Of a stretch of DNA of 23,216 bases, positions 16,791 through 23,216 are shown in pieces (within the stretch, counting starts at the first letter, position 1; each line of letters opens with the position of its first letter). The translations under genes and the position numbers were made by a program. The notes below the pieces were generated by a model. That model was not told where the DNA came from and made no database searches. It was given only the letters and a program-made list of their open reading frames with translations. The DNA is from a virus: IMG/VR virus record IMGVR_UViG_3300031703_000056, positions 1 to 23,216 of that record; one strand, written 5' to 3'.

Positions 16791-18047
16791 TTAGTTTCCA
16801 GAACCACCTTTTCTACGTTTACGATAGAATTGTGCGTTTAGTTTAAAAGATTTACCACCTACTGTAACTGTTATTTCATCTGTAAAGGTTTTCTTTCTTC
16901 CTTTTGGTGAATTTACGTTTCTAATTTTTTTAACTGTTAACTGAGCAACTCCTGCTGTTGTACCACTTCTTTTTGGAATAGTTCCACTTGATTTACTAAA
17001 TCCTATCCATGGTTGTCCATGTCCTCCTGATTTTGCTTTAGAACTAATTGACCAACTTACTTCTTTTTCATCATCTAAGTTAATTATTTCTAAATTAGTT
17101 CCATTCTTACTCCATCCATTTGATTTTTTAAGAGACTGAAATTTAAAATCAAAATCATCTGTTGTTCTATTAACTACTTTAACACCCGAATCTCCCGATG
17201 TTTGTGCTCCTTCAGCTGCTTCTGCATTTGATGCTGCTGCTTCTTGTGAAGCCGCTATTGCTGCAGTTGCTGCTGCTTGATTTACAGCTTGTTGTTGTAA
17301 TGTTATAACTAAATCTTTTTGAGCCTCAAGTAGTGATTTTAACGTAGCCTTTTGTGCTTGTAATCCTCGAACTTGTGCAGTAAGAGAAACTCTCTCTATA
17401 CCTTCCTTAGTACCCTTGATAACTGCCTGTTGGAAGTTATCTAACAATGCCGAATATCTTTCGTTTGTTATCTGTGATTCATTCTCTGCAGCTGCTTTTT
17501 GTAGTTCTGCAGAATCTAATGATACCTCAAGTCCTTGTATTTCAGCTACTTGTCTTTCGTTTATAGATATCTGTTCGTTTAATTCTCTTCTTAAATCTTC
17601 TAATTCAGTTATCTTTTCATCATATTCTCTTAAAAGTTTAGTATAAATTCTTTTAAGAACATAATCTGGTTTTTTCTTTTTGTTGGGTTTTATTAACTCA
17701 TCAACCTTTACATCAACTGCCTTTACTAACTCATCTTCATTATATTTAGGTTTTTCTAAATATCCTGATGTTTCTCCACTAAAGGAAGTTTGTCCTTCAA
17801 CTTCTACTTCATCAAATTCATCAGAATCAACCCAATCAGATTTGTATCTTGGTGATATTTGTTTTCTTTTAATTGGTTTTGAACCAAATGGAATTATTTT
17901 TTTTACTTTACTAAATGGAGCTACTTGTTTACCATCCTTCTTACGCACAAGAATACTACCAGTTTTTTTATCTCTGGTCTTATCTATTGCTTTAGAACCT
18001 TTTGTTAAAAGTTCGTTTAGTCTGTAATCTTCAGGTTTAGCTGCCAT
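16791..18047 (-). CDS. Coiled-coil structural protein
   Basis: A 418-residue protein that I do not recognise. The first 125 residues are rich in Lys, Asp and Pro. Residues of about 135-255 form a long heptad-like helix (for example E-L-E-D-L-R-R-E-L-N-E-Q) that should be a coiled coil, followed by an Ala/Gln-rich stretch (about 250-285) and a Gly/Ser linker. The last 120 residues look like a compact Trp-containing beta domain (W-S-I-S-S, W-I-G-F-S), ending in a very basic tail (R-K-R-R-K-G-G). The coiled coil suggests an oligomer, possibly a trimeric fibre or rod attached to the baseplate. It starts one base after the previous stop and ends six bases before the next start, so it is in the same operon as gp6 and the DNRLRE-like gene. 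A scaffold or tape-like role is possible but the protein is short for that. Confidence 0.65.
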   Translation of the reverse strand: MAAKPEDYRLNELLTKGSKAIDKTRDKKTGSILVRKKDGKQVAPFSKVKKIIPFGSKPIKRKQISPRYKSDWVDSDEFDEVEVEGQTSFSGETSGYLEKPKYNEDELVKAVDVKVDELIKPNKKKKPDYVLKRIYTKLLREYDEKITELEDLRRELNEQISINERQVAEIQGLEVSLDSAELQKAAAENESQITNERYSALLDNFQQAVIKGTKEGIERVSLTAQVRGLQAQKATLKSLLEAQKDLVITLQQQAVNQAAATAAIAASQEAAASNAEAAEGAQTSGDSGVKVVNRTTDDFDFKFQSLKKSNGWSKNGTNLEIINLDDEKEVSWSISSKAKSGGHGQPWIGFSKSSGTIPKRSGTTAGVAQLTVKKIRNVNSPKGRKKTFTDEITVTVGGKSFKLNAQFYRKRRKGGSGN

Positions 18048-18048
18048 T

Positions 18049-19110
18049 TTATAATTCTACGGTGAAAAATAAATCCTTGTCTTCAAAGTATTCTATTACA
18101 CCATCTCTATTTATTTTTATTTCAATATAATAATCTCTATTGATTTCCCAATTTGTTAAATTTAATTTAAAGAAGTGTCCATTTGCATCACAACTAACCT
18201 TAGTATAGTTATCATCGAATGGAACAACCACTTCACCAGTTACTATATCTCTAATTTGATAGCATGTAGTTGTTGGTAAATATTTAACATCTGTATATGA
18301 ATATTGATTGGTATAAGTTTTAAGAGGATATTTCTCTCTTGCAAAAACTCTGATTGTAGGTTTACTTCCCCTCTTATACGAAGTTTTTAATCTCTTGAAA
18401 GTTACATGGATATCATCCGATGTAAGTTCTGTAAGAGAACCAGTATTATAAGTAGAATCATCCCAACCAATTCTTAATTTAGGTTGGTATATAGTATTTG
18501 TTTCTTTTGAAAAGAATTTTAACTGTCCATAATCTTCAGTATCATTTTCTAATGCTGAATCATGCATTAGGATTAGTCCATTATTTGGGAATGTACCAGC
18601 CACCCACTTATTAATTGGTTCTAATATGTTCATTGCCATATCAGTTGATTGATATTCAAATGATTGAGATACTGCCGAACCAGTTAGCCACATTCCTCCC
18701 TTACCATTAAATGAACCTGAACTTTCTAATGAAGCCGAACCAATTAGCCAATTATCTGAAGTTGTTCTTTTGTTCCAAGTACAACCAACAGTTGATATTT
18801 TATCAAATCTAGTACCAATACCAACATCCCATGATTGAGAAACTATATAACCATATAGTGTATAATCAGTTGGTATTTCTATTGATTCACATTCTCTAAG
18901 TAGTAAATCTGCAGCTGATGCCGTTATTTCTCCACTTGTGATTTTAGAAGATATTTCATTTGTATTAAATTGAATTAATGTATGTGCAATATCTTTTAAA
19001 TTACCATAATATGTTTTAGATATTTCCAATATCTCATCTCTACCAGTATTTTGAGATGGTTGTTGTAAATAAATTGTTGAATCTTTTGATGCTGTTACGA
19101 AATAATACAT
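18049..19110 (-). CDS. DNRLRE-like (carbohydrate-binding-like) baseplate-region protein
   Basis: A 353-residue protein. Its start, A-S-K-D-S-T-I-Y-L-Q-Q-P (7-18), then N-T-G-R-D-E-I-L-E-I, and then T-L-I-Q-F-N-T (43-49), follows the usual order of DNRLRE/CBM-like beta-sandwich domains. So does the closing Y-Q-P-K-L-R-I-G-W near 210-220. The C-terminal 125 residues form a second beta domain (F-K-R-L-K-T-S-Y-K-R-G, then R-V-F-A-R-E-K-Y-P) of a kind found in several marine phage structural proteins. It probably binds a glycan or mediates subunit contacts in the baseplate periphery. Its ATG overlaps the stop of the gp6 gene as TAATG, so the two are translationally coupled. No enzyme motif is seen. 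Confidence 0.68.
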   Translation of the reverse strand: MYYFVTASKDSTIYLQQPSQNTGRDEILEISKTYYGNLKDIAHTLIQFNTNEISSKITSGEITASAADLLLRECESIEIPTDYTLYGYIVSQSWDVGIGTRFDKISTVGCTWNKRTTSDNWLIGSASLESSGSFNGKGGMWLTGSAVSQSFEYQSTDMAMNILEPINKWVAGTFPNNGLILMHDSALENDTEDYGQLKFFSKETNTIYQPKLRIGWDDSTYNTGSLTELTSDDIHVTFKRLKTSYKRGSKPTIRVFAREKYPLKTYTNQYSYTDVKYLPTTTCYQIRDIVTGEVVVPFDDNYTKVSCDANGHFFKLNLTNWEINRDYYIEIKINRDGVIEYFEDKDLFFTVEL

Positions 19111-21125
19111 TATATAACCCTCCCTTTTAAATCTTTGTTAGGAAACTTAACTTCAAATATCGATGGGTCTAAAGATGGATAAACCATTTTACCTTTAGTT
19201 GCATCTTCAATATTATATGAATGTTCTGAATAGTTTCCTAAACACTTGTTAGTGATTTCGCATTTTGGTACTGATTGAACTCCTTCAACACCTGCGATTA
19301 ATAACTCTACTTCAGATATATTAATTGCCATATTAAATGTCCAATTATCTATATCAAAGTAATTTGCCAATTCTTGTTGTACTTTAACTAATACTTCTCT
19401 TTTATTATATCCACCATAAGTTCTTATTTCAAAATCTACTCCGATGTTTATAACATATCCATCAATTAAGTTAACACCATCAGTTAACATTCTAAATTCA
19501 CTAATATATGTTTTTAGATTTTCTTTAACTGCTTGATTTAATGTTGATATATTTTTATTATTATCATATCCAAGTATATATAAATTAATTGCAAATGGAT
19601 TATTTTTTTCATTTACATTACCTTTCTTAGAACCTAAAAACTTAGTTACCTGATCTTTCATTTCTTGTTCGGATAACTTTTTATCTTTTAGTGATTCTAC
19701 CAATCCAACAAACTCATCAAGTGAAGCTTGATTGTTTAATATAGAGGCAGGAGAGTTATTATCTAACTCACCATCTGGTGCACAATATGCTTTTGCAACT
19801 CCACCGAACTTAGGAGGTAGTGATAATGCTCTTACTTGATAATCTTTTCTTGTTACTGCTCTGTTTTGTGAACCGAAGTTTGCAAGTGAGTTTTCTCTAA
19901 TCTCTTCAATCGTATCTGCTCCCTTTCCTCCTGTTCCTGTTTCTTCATTATCACAAGCTACTGAGTTTTTAGATACTCTATATAAAGCTAATTCATTATT
20001 TTGGAATGATGTATTATCTTCATCAAATTCAATTGTTTCAATATTATTTAATTCACCAACACCAACATTTGATTCAACACCACCACCAACTAAGTAAGAT
20101 ATTGTAAACTTACCAGTAGGAGCCTGTCCATATGATTTAGTTTTTAAAAAGTTTGCTGGGTCAAATGATGCTCCCATTTTATCAATAGAGTTATTTAATC
20201 CCAATCCTACATTTTTAAAATTAGGAATTAATAATTCATCACCAGATGTAGAGTTACCTCCACCAAATACTAATGATGTTGTATTATCTTCATTTACTTT
20301 AGTTGTAAATCTTCTTGATGTTTTTATTACTTTAAGAACATTTGGTACAGATTCTTTAAATTGAGCCAAATCTTTATCAGTTTGTTCTGAATTAGCATAT
20401 TCAACATATACCATCTCTTGTGCCAAATAAGGAACATTATACCACTTATTTCCACTTGAATCTCTAACATCATATATGTCAATTACATTATCTTCTCCTA
20501 ATTGTATTTTAGAAAATTGTTCAGGTGATGAACCAAAATCAAATTCAATTGTTCTAAGTTCAGCAGATATTGCATTTACAGATTTTTTTAATAAATAAGA
20601 AGTAGGTGTCCCATCATTACTTTGATATATAGAAATTTCTCTTTCATCTTCTACTGCAAAATCAAGTAGTTCAGATGTTCTAAAAGAAGTTGTTGATGTG
20701 GATGATTTAACTACCATACCTTCTTTGATTCTTAAACAATAATCTAAATCTGGCTTAACTTCGTCTCCAGTTCCAGTTGATGGTACTGTTTGATATACTG
20801 CTAATTTTACAATCGAAGGTGAAGTTACTTTTGGTTTATATCCAAGGTATTCGGCTAATGCAACTACATTCTGTTTATCTTCAGAATATAACATTAACGA
20901 TTCTTTTAATGTATCATCTGTATAATAAGATAAAACATCACCAAGGTAAGATGCCATTTCTATGAACATCATTCCAGGAGAAGATTCGTTAAAATCAGAA
21001 TAGGTTTGTGGGAAATATGTTTTTGCGTAATCTATTAGATTCTCTCTAAATTTAGAGAAATCTTTATTAAGGTATTTTATATCCCTACCTTTATTCGATT
21101 TTTTTGTTGAACTATTTAATGCCAT
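19110..21125 (-). CDS. 6: Baseplate wedge protein gp6-like (baseplate J family)
   Basis: A 671-residue protein whose length matches T4 gp6 (660). The N-terminus has the family signature: Y-L-N-K-D-F-S-K-F-R (19-28), F-N-E-S-S-P-G-M-M (45-53), then E-M-A-S-Y-L-G-D-V-L (56-65). In the middle there are the R-A-V-T-R-K-D-Y-Q segment and the A-Y-C-A-P-D-G loop usual in baseplate J/gp6 proteins. In T4, gp6 dimers form the inner ring of the baseplate wedges and drive sheath contraction on attachment. The gene comes directly after gp25, in the same order as in T4. AGAGGG stands eight bases before the ATG. Assignment is by signature, size and neighbours; no oddities are seen. Confidence 0.92.
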   Translation of the reverse strand: MALNSSTKKSNKGRDIKYLNKDFSKFRENLIDYAKTYFPQTYSDFNESSPGMMFIEMASYLGDVLSYYTDDTLKESLMLYSEDKQNVVALAEYLGYKPKVTSPSIVKLAVYQTVPSTGTGDEVKPDLDYCLRIKEGMVVKSSTSTTSFRTSELLDFAVEDEREISIYQSNDGTPTSYLLKKSVNAISAELRTIEFDFGSSPEQFSKIQLGEDNVIDIYDVRDSSGNKWYNVPYLAQEMVYVEYANSEQTDKDLAQFKESVPNVLKVIKTSRRFTTKVNEDNTTSLVFGGGNSTSGDELLIPNFKNVGLGLNNSIDKMGASFDPANFLKTKSYGQAPTGKFTISYLVGGGVESNVGVGELNNIETIEFDEDNTSFQNNELALYRVSKNSVACDNEETGTGGKGADTIEEIRENSLANFGSQNRAVTRKDYQVRALSLPPKFGGVAKAYCAPDGELDNNSPASILNNQASLDEFVGLVESLKDKKLSEQEMKDQVTKFLGSKKGNVNEKNNPFAINLYILGYDNNKNISTLNQAVKENLKTYISEFRMLTDGVNLIDGYVINIGVDFEIRTYGGYNKREVLVKVQQELANYFDIDNWTFNMAINISEVELLIAGVEGVQSVPKCEITNKCLGNYSEHSYNIEDATKGKMVYPSLDPSIFEVKFPNKDLKGRVI

Positions 21126-21129
21126 TTAT

Positions 21130-21561
21130 TTATCCCTCTACCGTAAATGTTAATTCTTGAGATTCAAATTGTCCACCAACAGAAAACTTTAATTTAATTC
21201 CTGCTGTATTTCTATCTTTCATCTCGTCTGTCATATCTACTTCTATTTCTTCTATATCAATATAAGGTAACCAAAAATTAACACTATCTGTTATTACTGA
21301 TTCAAGTTTTCCTTCTAAATTATCTGTCATTTGATCAAATAATAATCCTTGAAGTCCTGTTCCAAACTCTGGTTGGAAAATTCTCTCACCTTTATTTGTT
21401 AATAGTAAATTTTTTAAATTACTTTTTGCTTGTTCAAACGATGAAAATGCTTGATTAAAATAACCACTATTACCTTTCATGACAGGCAAAGTAATTCCAT
21501 ACGCGTGGTTCGAAAACTCTTCGGTATCTTTTACTATTTTTTTGTCAAGAATGTAAGCCAT
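21130..21561 (-). CDS. 25: Baseplate wedge protein gp25-like (GPW/gp25 family)
   Basis: A 143-residue protein with the central gp25 signature N-L-L-L-T-N-K-G-E-R (51-60), then Q-P-E-F-G-T-G-L (63-70) and L-L-F-D-Q (73-77). It ends with the alternating strands seen in this family (I-K-L-K-F-S-V-G). The acidic, lysozyme-like fold of gp25 sits in the baseplate core, starting sheath polymerisation and binding gp6; T4 gp25 is 132 residues. The ATG is followed by M-A-Y-I-L-D-K-K. The gene ends four bases before gp6. No catalytic residue can be inferred, which is normal for phage gp25. Confidence 0.93.
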   Translation of the reverse strand: MAYILDKKIVKDTEEFSNHAYGITLPVMKGNSGYFNQAFSSFEQAKSNLKNLLLTNKGERIFQPEFGTGLQGLLFDQMTDNLEGKLESVITDSVNFWLPYIDIEEIEVDMTDEMKDRNTAGIKLKFSVGGQFESQELTFTVEG

Positions 21562-21577
21562 CTATTTGTTTCTTATA

Positions 21578-22240
21578 TTATCTCTTAAACTTTTTAACAA
21601 GTTCAGAGTTATCTCTATTTAATATTCTATCTAAACCAGGTAAACCAGTTTGAACTCCTAATCCAGTTTTAGTTGGGTTTGTTCCTATTGATTGATATCC
21701 CATTTTTTGTGCCATCTGAGCTCTTAACGCTTCAGGACCACCTGCTCCTAATGATGTATCCATATTAACTGTTTGGTCAATATCTGGTTCTGCATCCATA
21801 TACGATGGTATATGTGTGTTTTCCTGTACCATTGGTTGTTGTTCTGTTTTTGGTAAATTATCTAATACAGATTTAGTTCCTCCTCCTGGTACTCCTCCAC
21901 TTGCTCTTTGAGCTTTTGAAAATGGAGTTGTTTGATTCAATACTTGATTTAAAACTGCATTCTTTGAGAAAGTTCTCTGTGGTGCTTGTATGTTTTCTTG
22001 TATTGGTACAACAGTTGCTGATTGTTCGTTTCGAAGAACTTCGTTTGCCATATCAAATGGATCGATTTCTTTTATTGGTTGTATATTTTTTTTAGTCTTT
22101 ACCTTTGATTCTGATAATACTTTCTTAACAGATTCTTTTAATATCTTAGGAAAGGTTTTAGACAAAAAATGTTCTTGTCTTTTGGCTACTTCCGCCTCGA
22201 CAAGTGTTTTTATTACTTTAATTAATTGCTTATTATTCAT
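21578..22240 (-). CDS. Hydrophilic protein of unknown function, upstream of gp25
   Basis: A 220-residue protein that I do not recognise. Residues 1-50 are a basic, probably helical segment (I-K-V-I-K-T-L-V-E-A-E-V-A-K-R). The rest is rich in Gln, Asn, Pro and Gly and looks largely disordered, with V-P-G-G-G-T-K and L-G-A-G-G-P in the middle. It ends in a basic helix (L-V-K-K-F-K-R). No cysteines or membrane segments are seen. Its place just before gp25 suggests an assembly factor or a flexible baseplate component. It has its own upstream TATATTTATA element, 21 bases before the ATG, and so probably leads the gp25-gp6 transcript. Confidence 0.62.
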   Translation of the reverse strand: MNNKQLIKVIKTLVEAEVAKRQEHFLSKTFPKILKESVKKVLSESKVKTKKNIQPIKEIDPFDMANEVLRNEQSATVVPIQENIQAPQRTFSKNAVLNQVLNQTTPFSKAQRASGGVPGGGTKSVLDNLPKTEQQPMVQENTHIPSYMDAEPDIDQTVNMDTSLGAGGPEALRAQMAQKMGYQSIGTNPTKTGLGVQTGLPGLDRILNRDNSELVKKFKR

Positions 22241-22261
22241 TTCTAATTCTTGTTATCTTAA

Positions 22262-22271
22262 TATAAATATA
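22262..22271 (-). promoter_or_regulatory. Candidate promoter element TATATTTATA
   Basis: An exact copy of the shared 10-mer in the 59-base gap, 21 bases upstream of the ATG at 22240. It would drive the transcript carrying gp25, gp6 and the following tail genes. Confidence 0.5.
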
Positions 22272-22299
22272 TCTTTGTTAATTTTATGGTTCTAAATAT

Positions 22300-22860
22300 C
22301 TATGGAATGCTAAATCCAGTACCCAATACAACTCCAGGTGCAGGTGTTGGGCCTGTTGGGCCGGGATATAATGAAACAGTTGAATACATAAATTGTGGTG
22401 TTAATACATGAGTCATCATTCCCGCTACTAATATGTTTAAAAACATACCACTATCATCAGTTGGAGGATTTGGCCCGACTGGAGTCCATGTTCCTGGTGA
22501 TGTACACATTGCTGATGTAGAAGATACATTTACAAGAGAACCTGGGGCTGGAATAAGTGGAGGCATTAAAATTAAAGTTGAGCCCGTCCAATATCCTACT
22601 ACAGCCTTTCCTATATCATCTGCAAAAGTATGTGTTCCTGATTGTTTACCTAGAGCTGTCATACAAGCAATGGTTACCAAAGATTCCATTAAAGAAGTAT
22701 TTCCTTTCTGTATAGGAACATTGTTTGCTAATTGAACTCCTCTTTGAATACACATATGGTATTCTTGTGTAATCTTTTTTGCAAAATCTTTAAAATCTTT
22801 AATACCATCTTGATTTTGCATATAGGCCATCATACTTTGTTTAAATAGTGGAAAGGCCAT
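22300..22860 (-). CDS. Probable baseplate-region structural protein
   Basis: A 186-residue protein that I cannot place in a named family. The N-terminal half is helical with two cysteines (Y-H-M-C-I and I-A-C-M-T). Then comes T-F-A-D-D-I-G-K-A-V-V-G-Y-W, then two Pro/Gly-rich loops (P-P-L-I-P-A-P-G and V-G-P-N-P-P-T) and a C-terminus full of Pro and Gly (P-G-P-T-G-P-T-P-A-P-G). Hydrophobic strands are present but none is a clear membrane helix. It starts three bases after the gp5-like gene ends and lies upstream of gp25, so it is probably part of the baseplate hub or its assembly. The function is inferred from position only. Confidence 0.6.
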   Translation of the reverse strand: MAFPLFKQSMMAYMQNQDGIKDFKDFAKKITQEYHMCIQRGVQLANNVPIQKGNTSLMESLVTIACMTALGKQSGTHTFADDIGKAVVGYWTGSTLILMPPLIPAPGSLVNVSSTSAMCTSPGTWTPVGPNPPTDDSGMFLNILVAGMMTHVLTPQFMYSTVSLYPGPTGPTPAPGVVLGTGFSIP

Positions 22861-22863
22861 GAG

Positions 22864-23216
22864 TTATTCTGTATAGTTAAGTGTGGATAATATGGTATCT
22901 AATTTACCTTTAATCTTATTGAAGTCACCACGATTATTTGGTCCTGTCATTGTAGGCCCAGCTGGTGTTGAGAATATTTGAGCATTTATGGCCTCAATTA
23001 ATTTTTCCAATAGTTCTTTTAAAGTTTCTCCTCGGACTAATGGTTCATCGACTGAGTTTGTATTTAGATATATCTCTCCACTTCCTCCCTCTGGATTTAT
23101 TGTAAAATTATTATCGTTGGTGGTAATTAAAACATCACCATTGAAATCCATATCAGCTCCATCTAATCCATTATCTATTGTAAGTTTACCATCTGATATA
23201 AATGAATAGTTTCCTT
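22864..23216 (-). CDS. C-terminal end of a gp5-like baseplate hub/needle protein (N-terminus beyond window)
   Basis: The frame is open to the right edge: the 21 codons upstream of the Met at 23151 contain no stop. I therefore treat this as the end of a longer gene, at least 116 residues, rather than a complete small gene. The visible part starts with short beta repeats (Y-S-F-I-S-D-G-K-L-T-I-D), like a needle or beta-helix. It then has D-E-P-L-V-R-G-E-T-L-K-E-L-L, a helix (K-L-I-E-A-I-N) and T-P-A-G-P-T, with I-K-G-K-L-D-T-I-L near the end. This beta-prism plus terminal helix layout resembles the C-terminal end of gp5/VgrG-type spike proteins in T4-like marine phages. No lysozyme motif is visible, since it would lie outside. 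Confidence 0.55.
   Translation of the reverse strand, partial: GNYSFISDGKLTIDNGLDGADMDFNGDVLITTNDNNFTINPEGGSGEIYLNTNSVDEPLVRGETLKELLEKLIEAINAQIFSTPAGPTMTGPNNRGDFNKIKGKLDTILSTLNYTE

Noticed and set aside
22864-23151. A complete 95-codon gene starting at 23151
   Set aside because: The frame stays open upstream to the window edge with sense-like beta repeats, so the Met at 23151 is probably internal.

Overview
The window is a stretch of a tailed-phage genome, most likely a contractile-tail myovirus distantly related to T4. It is strongly AT-rich, very densely packed, and every supported gene lies on the minus strand, so genes are read from high to low coordinates. The anchors are a gp25-type baseplate wedge protein followed by a gp6-type wedge protein, a CHC2/TOPRIM primase, and a recombination nuclease/ATPase matching T4 gp47 and gp46. 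A Bacteroidota (marine flavobacterium-like) host is a guess. It rests on the GCTDxxAxNYNP cysteine repeats in two tail proteins, the low GC, and the patchy ribosome-binding sites.

The right part (about 9279 to the right edge) is a tail and baseplate block. In transcription order it holds the end of a gp5-like hub or needle protein cut by the window edge, two unrecognised proteins, gp25, gp6, a DNRLRE-like protein, a coiled-coil protein, a 675-residue protein with two cysteine repeats, and a giant 1816-residue protein. The giant protein carries a third cysteine repeat, a tail-protein-I-like KGT segment and a LamG-like lectin domain. Next (6080-9199) come three more probable virion proteins, two of which share a C-terminal module, with an intrinsic terminator between those two. 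Then come two tiny genes, a sulfotransferase that lacks an ATG start, and a GIY-YIG nuclease-like gene.

The left part (1-4502) is a tightly coupled replication/recombination set: primase, a glycosyltransferase-like cargo gene, and the nuclease/ATPase, joined by ATGA stop/start overlaps. The most unusual object is the last one. The Mre11/SbcD-like nuclease and the Rad50/SbcC-like ATPase form one continuous reading frame of at least 809 codons. In T4 and in bacteria these are two proteins.

All four intergenic gaps longer than 50 bases contain the same exact 10-mer, TATATTTATA on the coding strand, and two shorter gaps hold one-mismatch versions. This is the best candidate for the phage's late promoter. 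No tRNA, rRNA, CRISPR array, insertion sequence or integrase was seen. No gap exceeds 85 bases.
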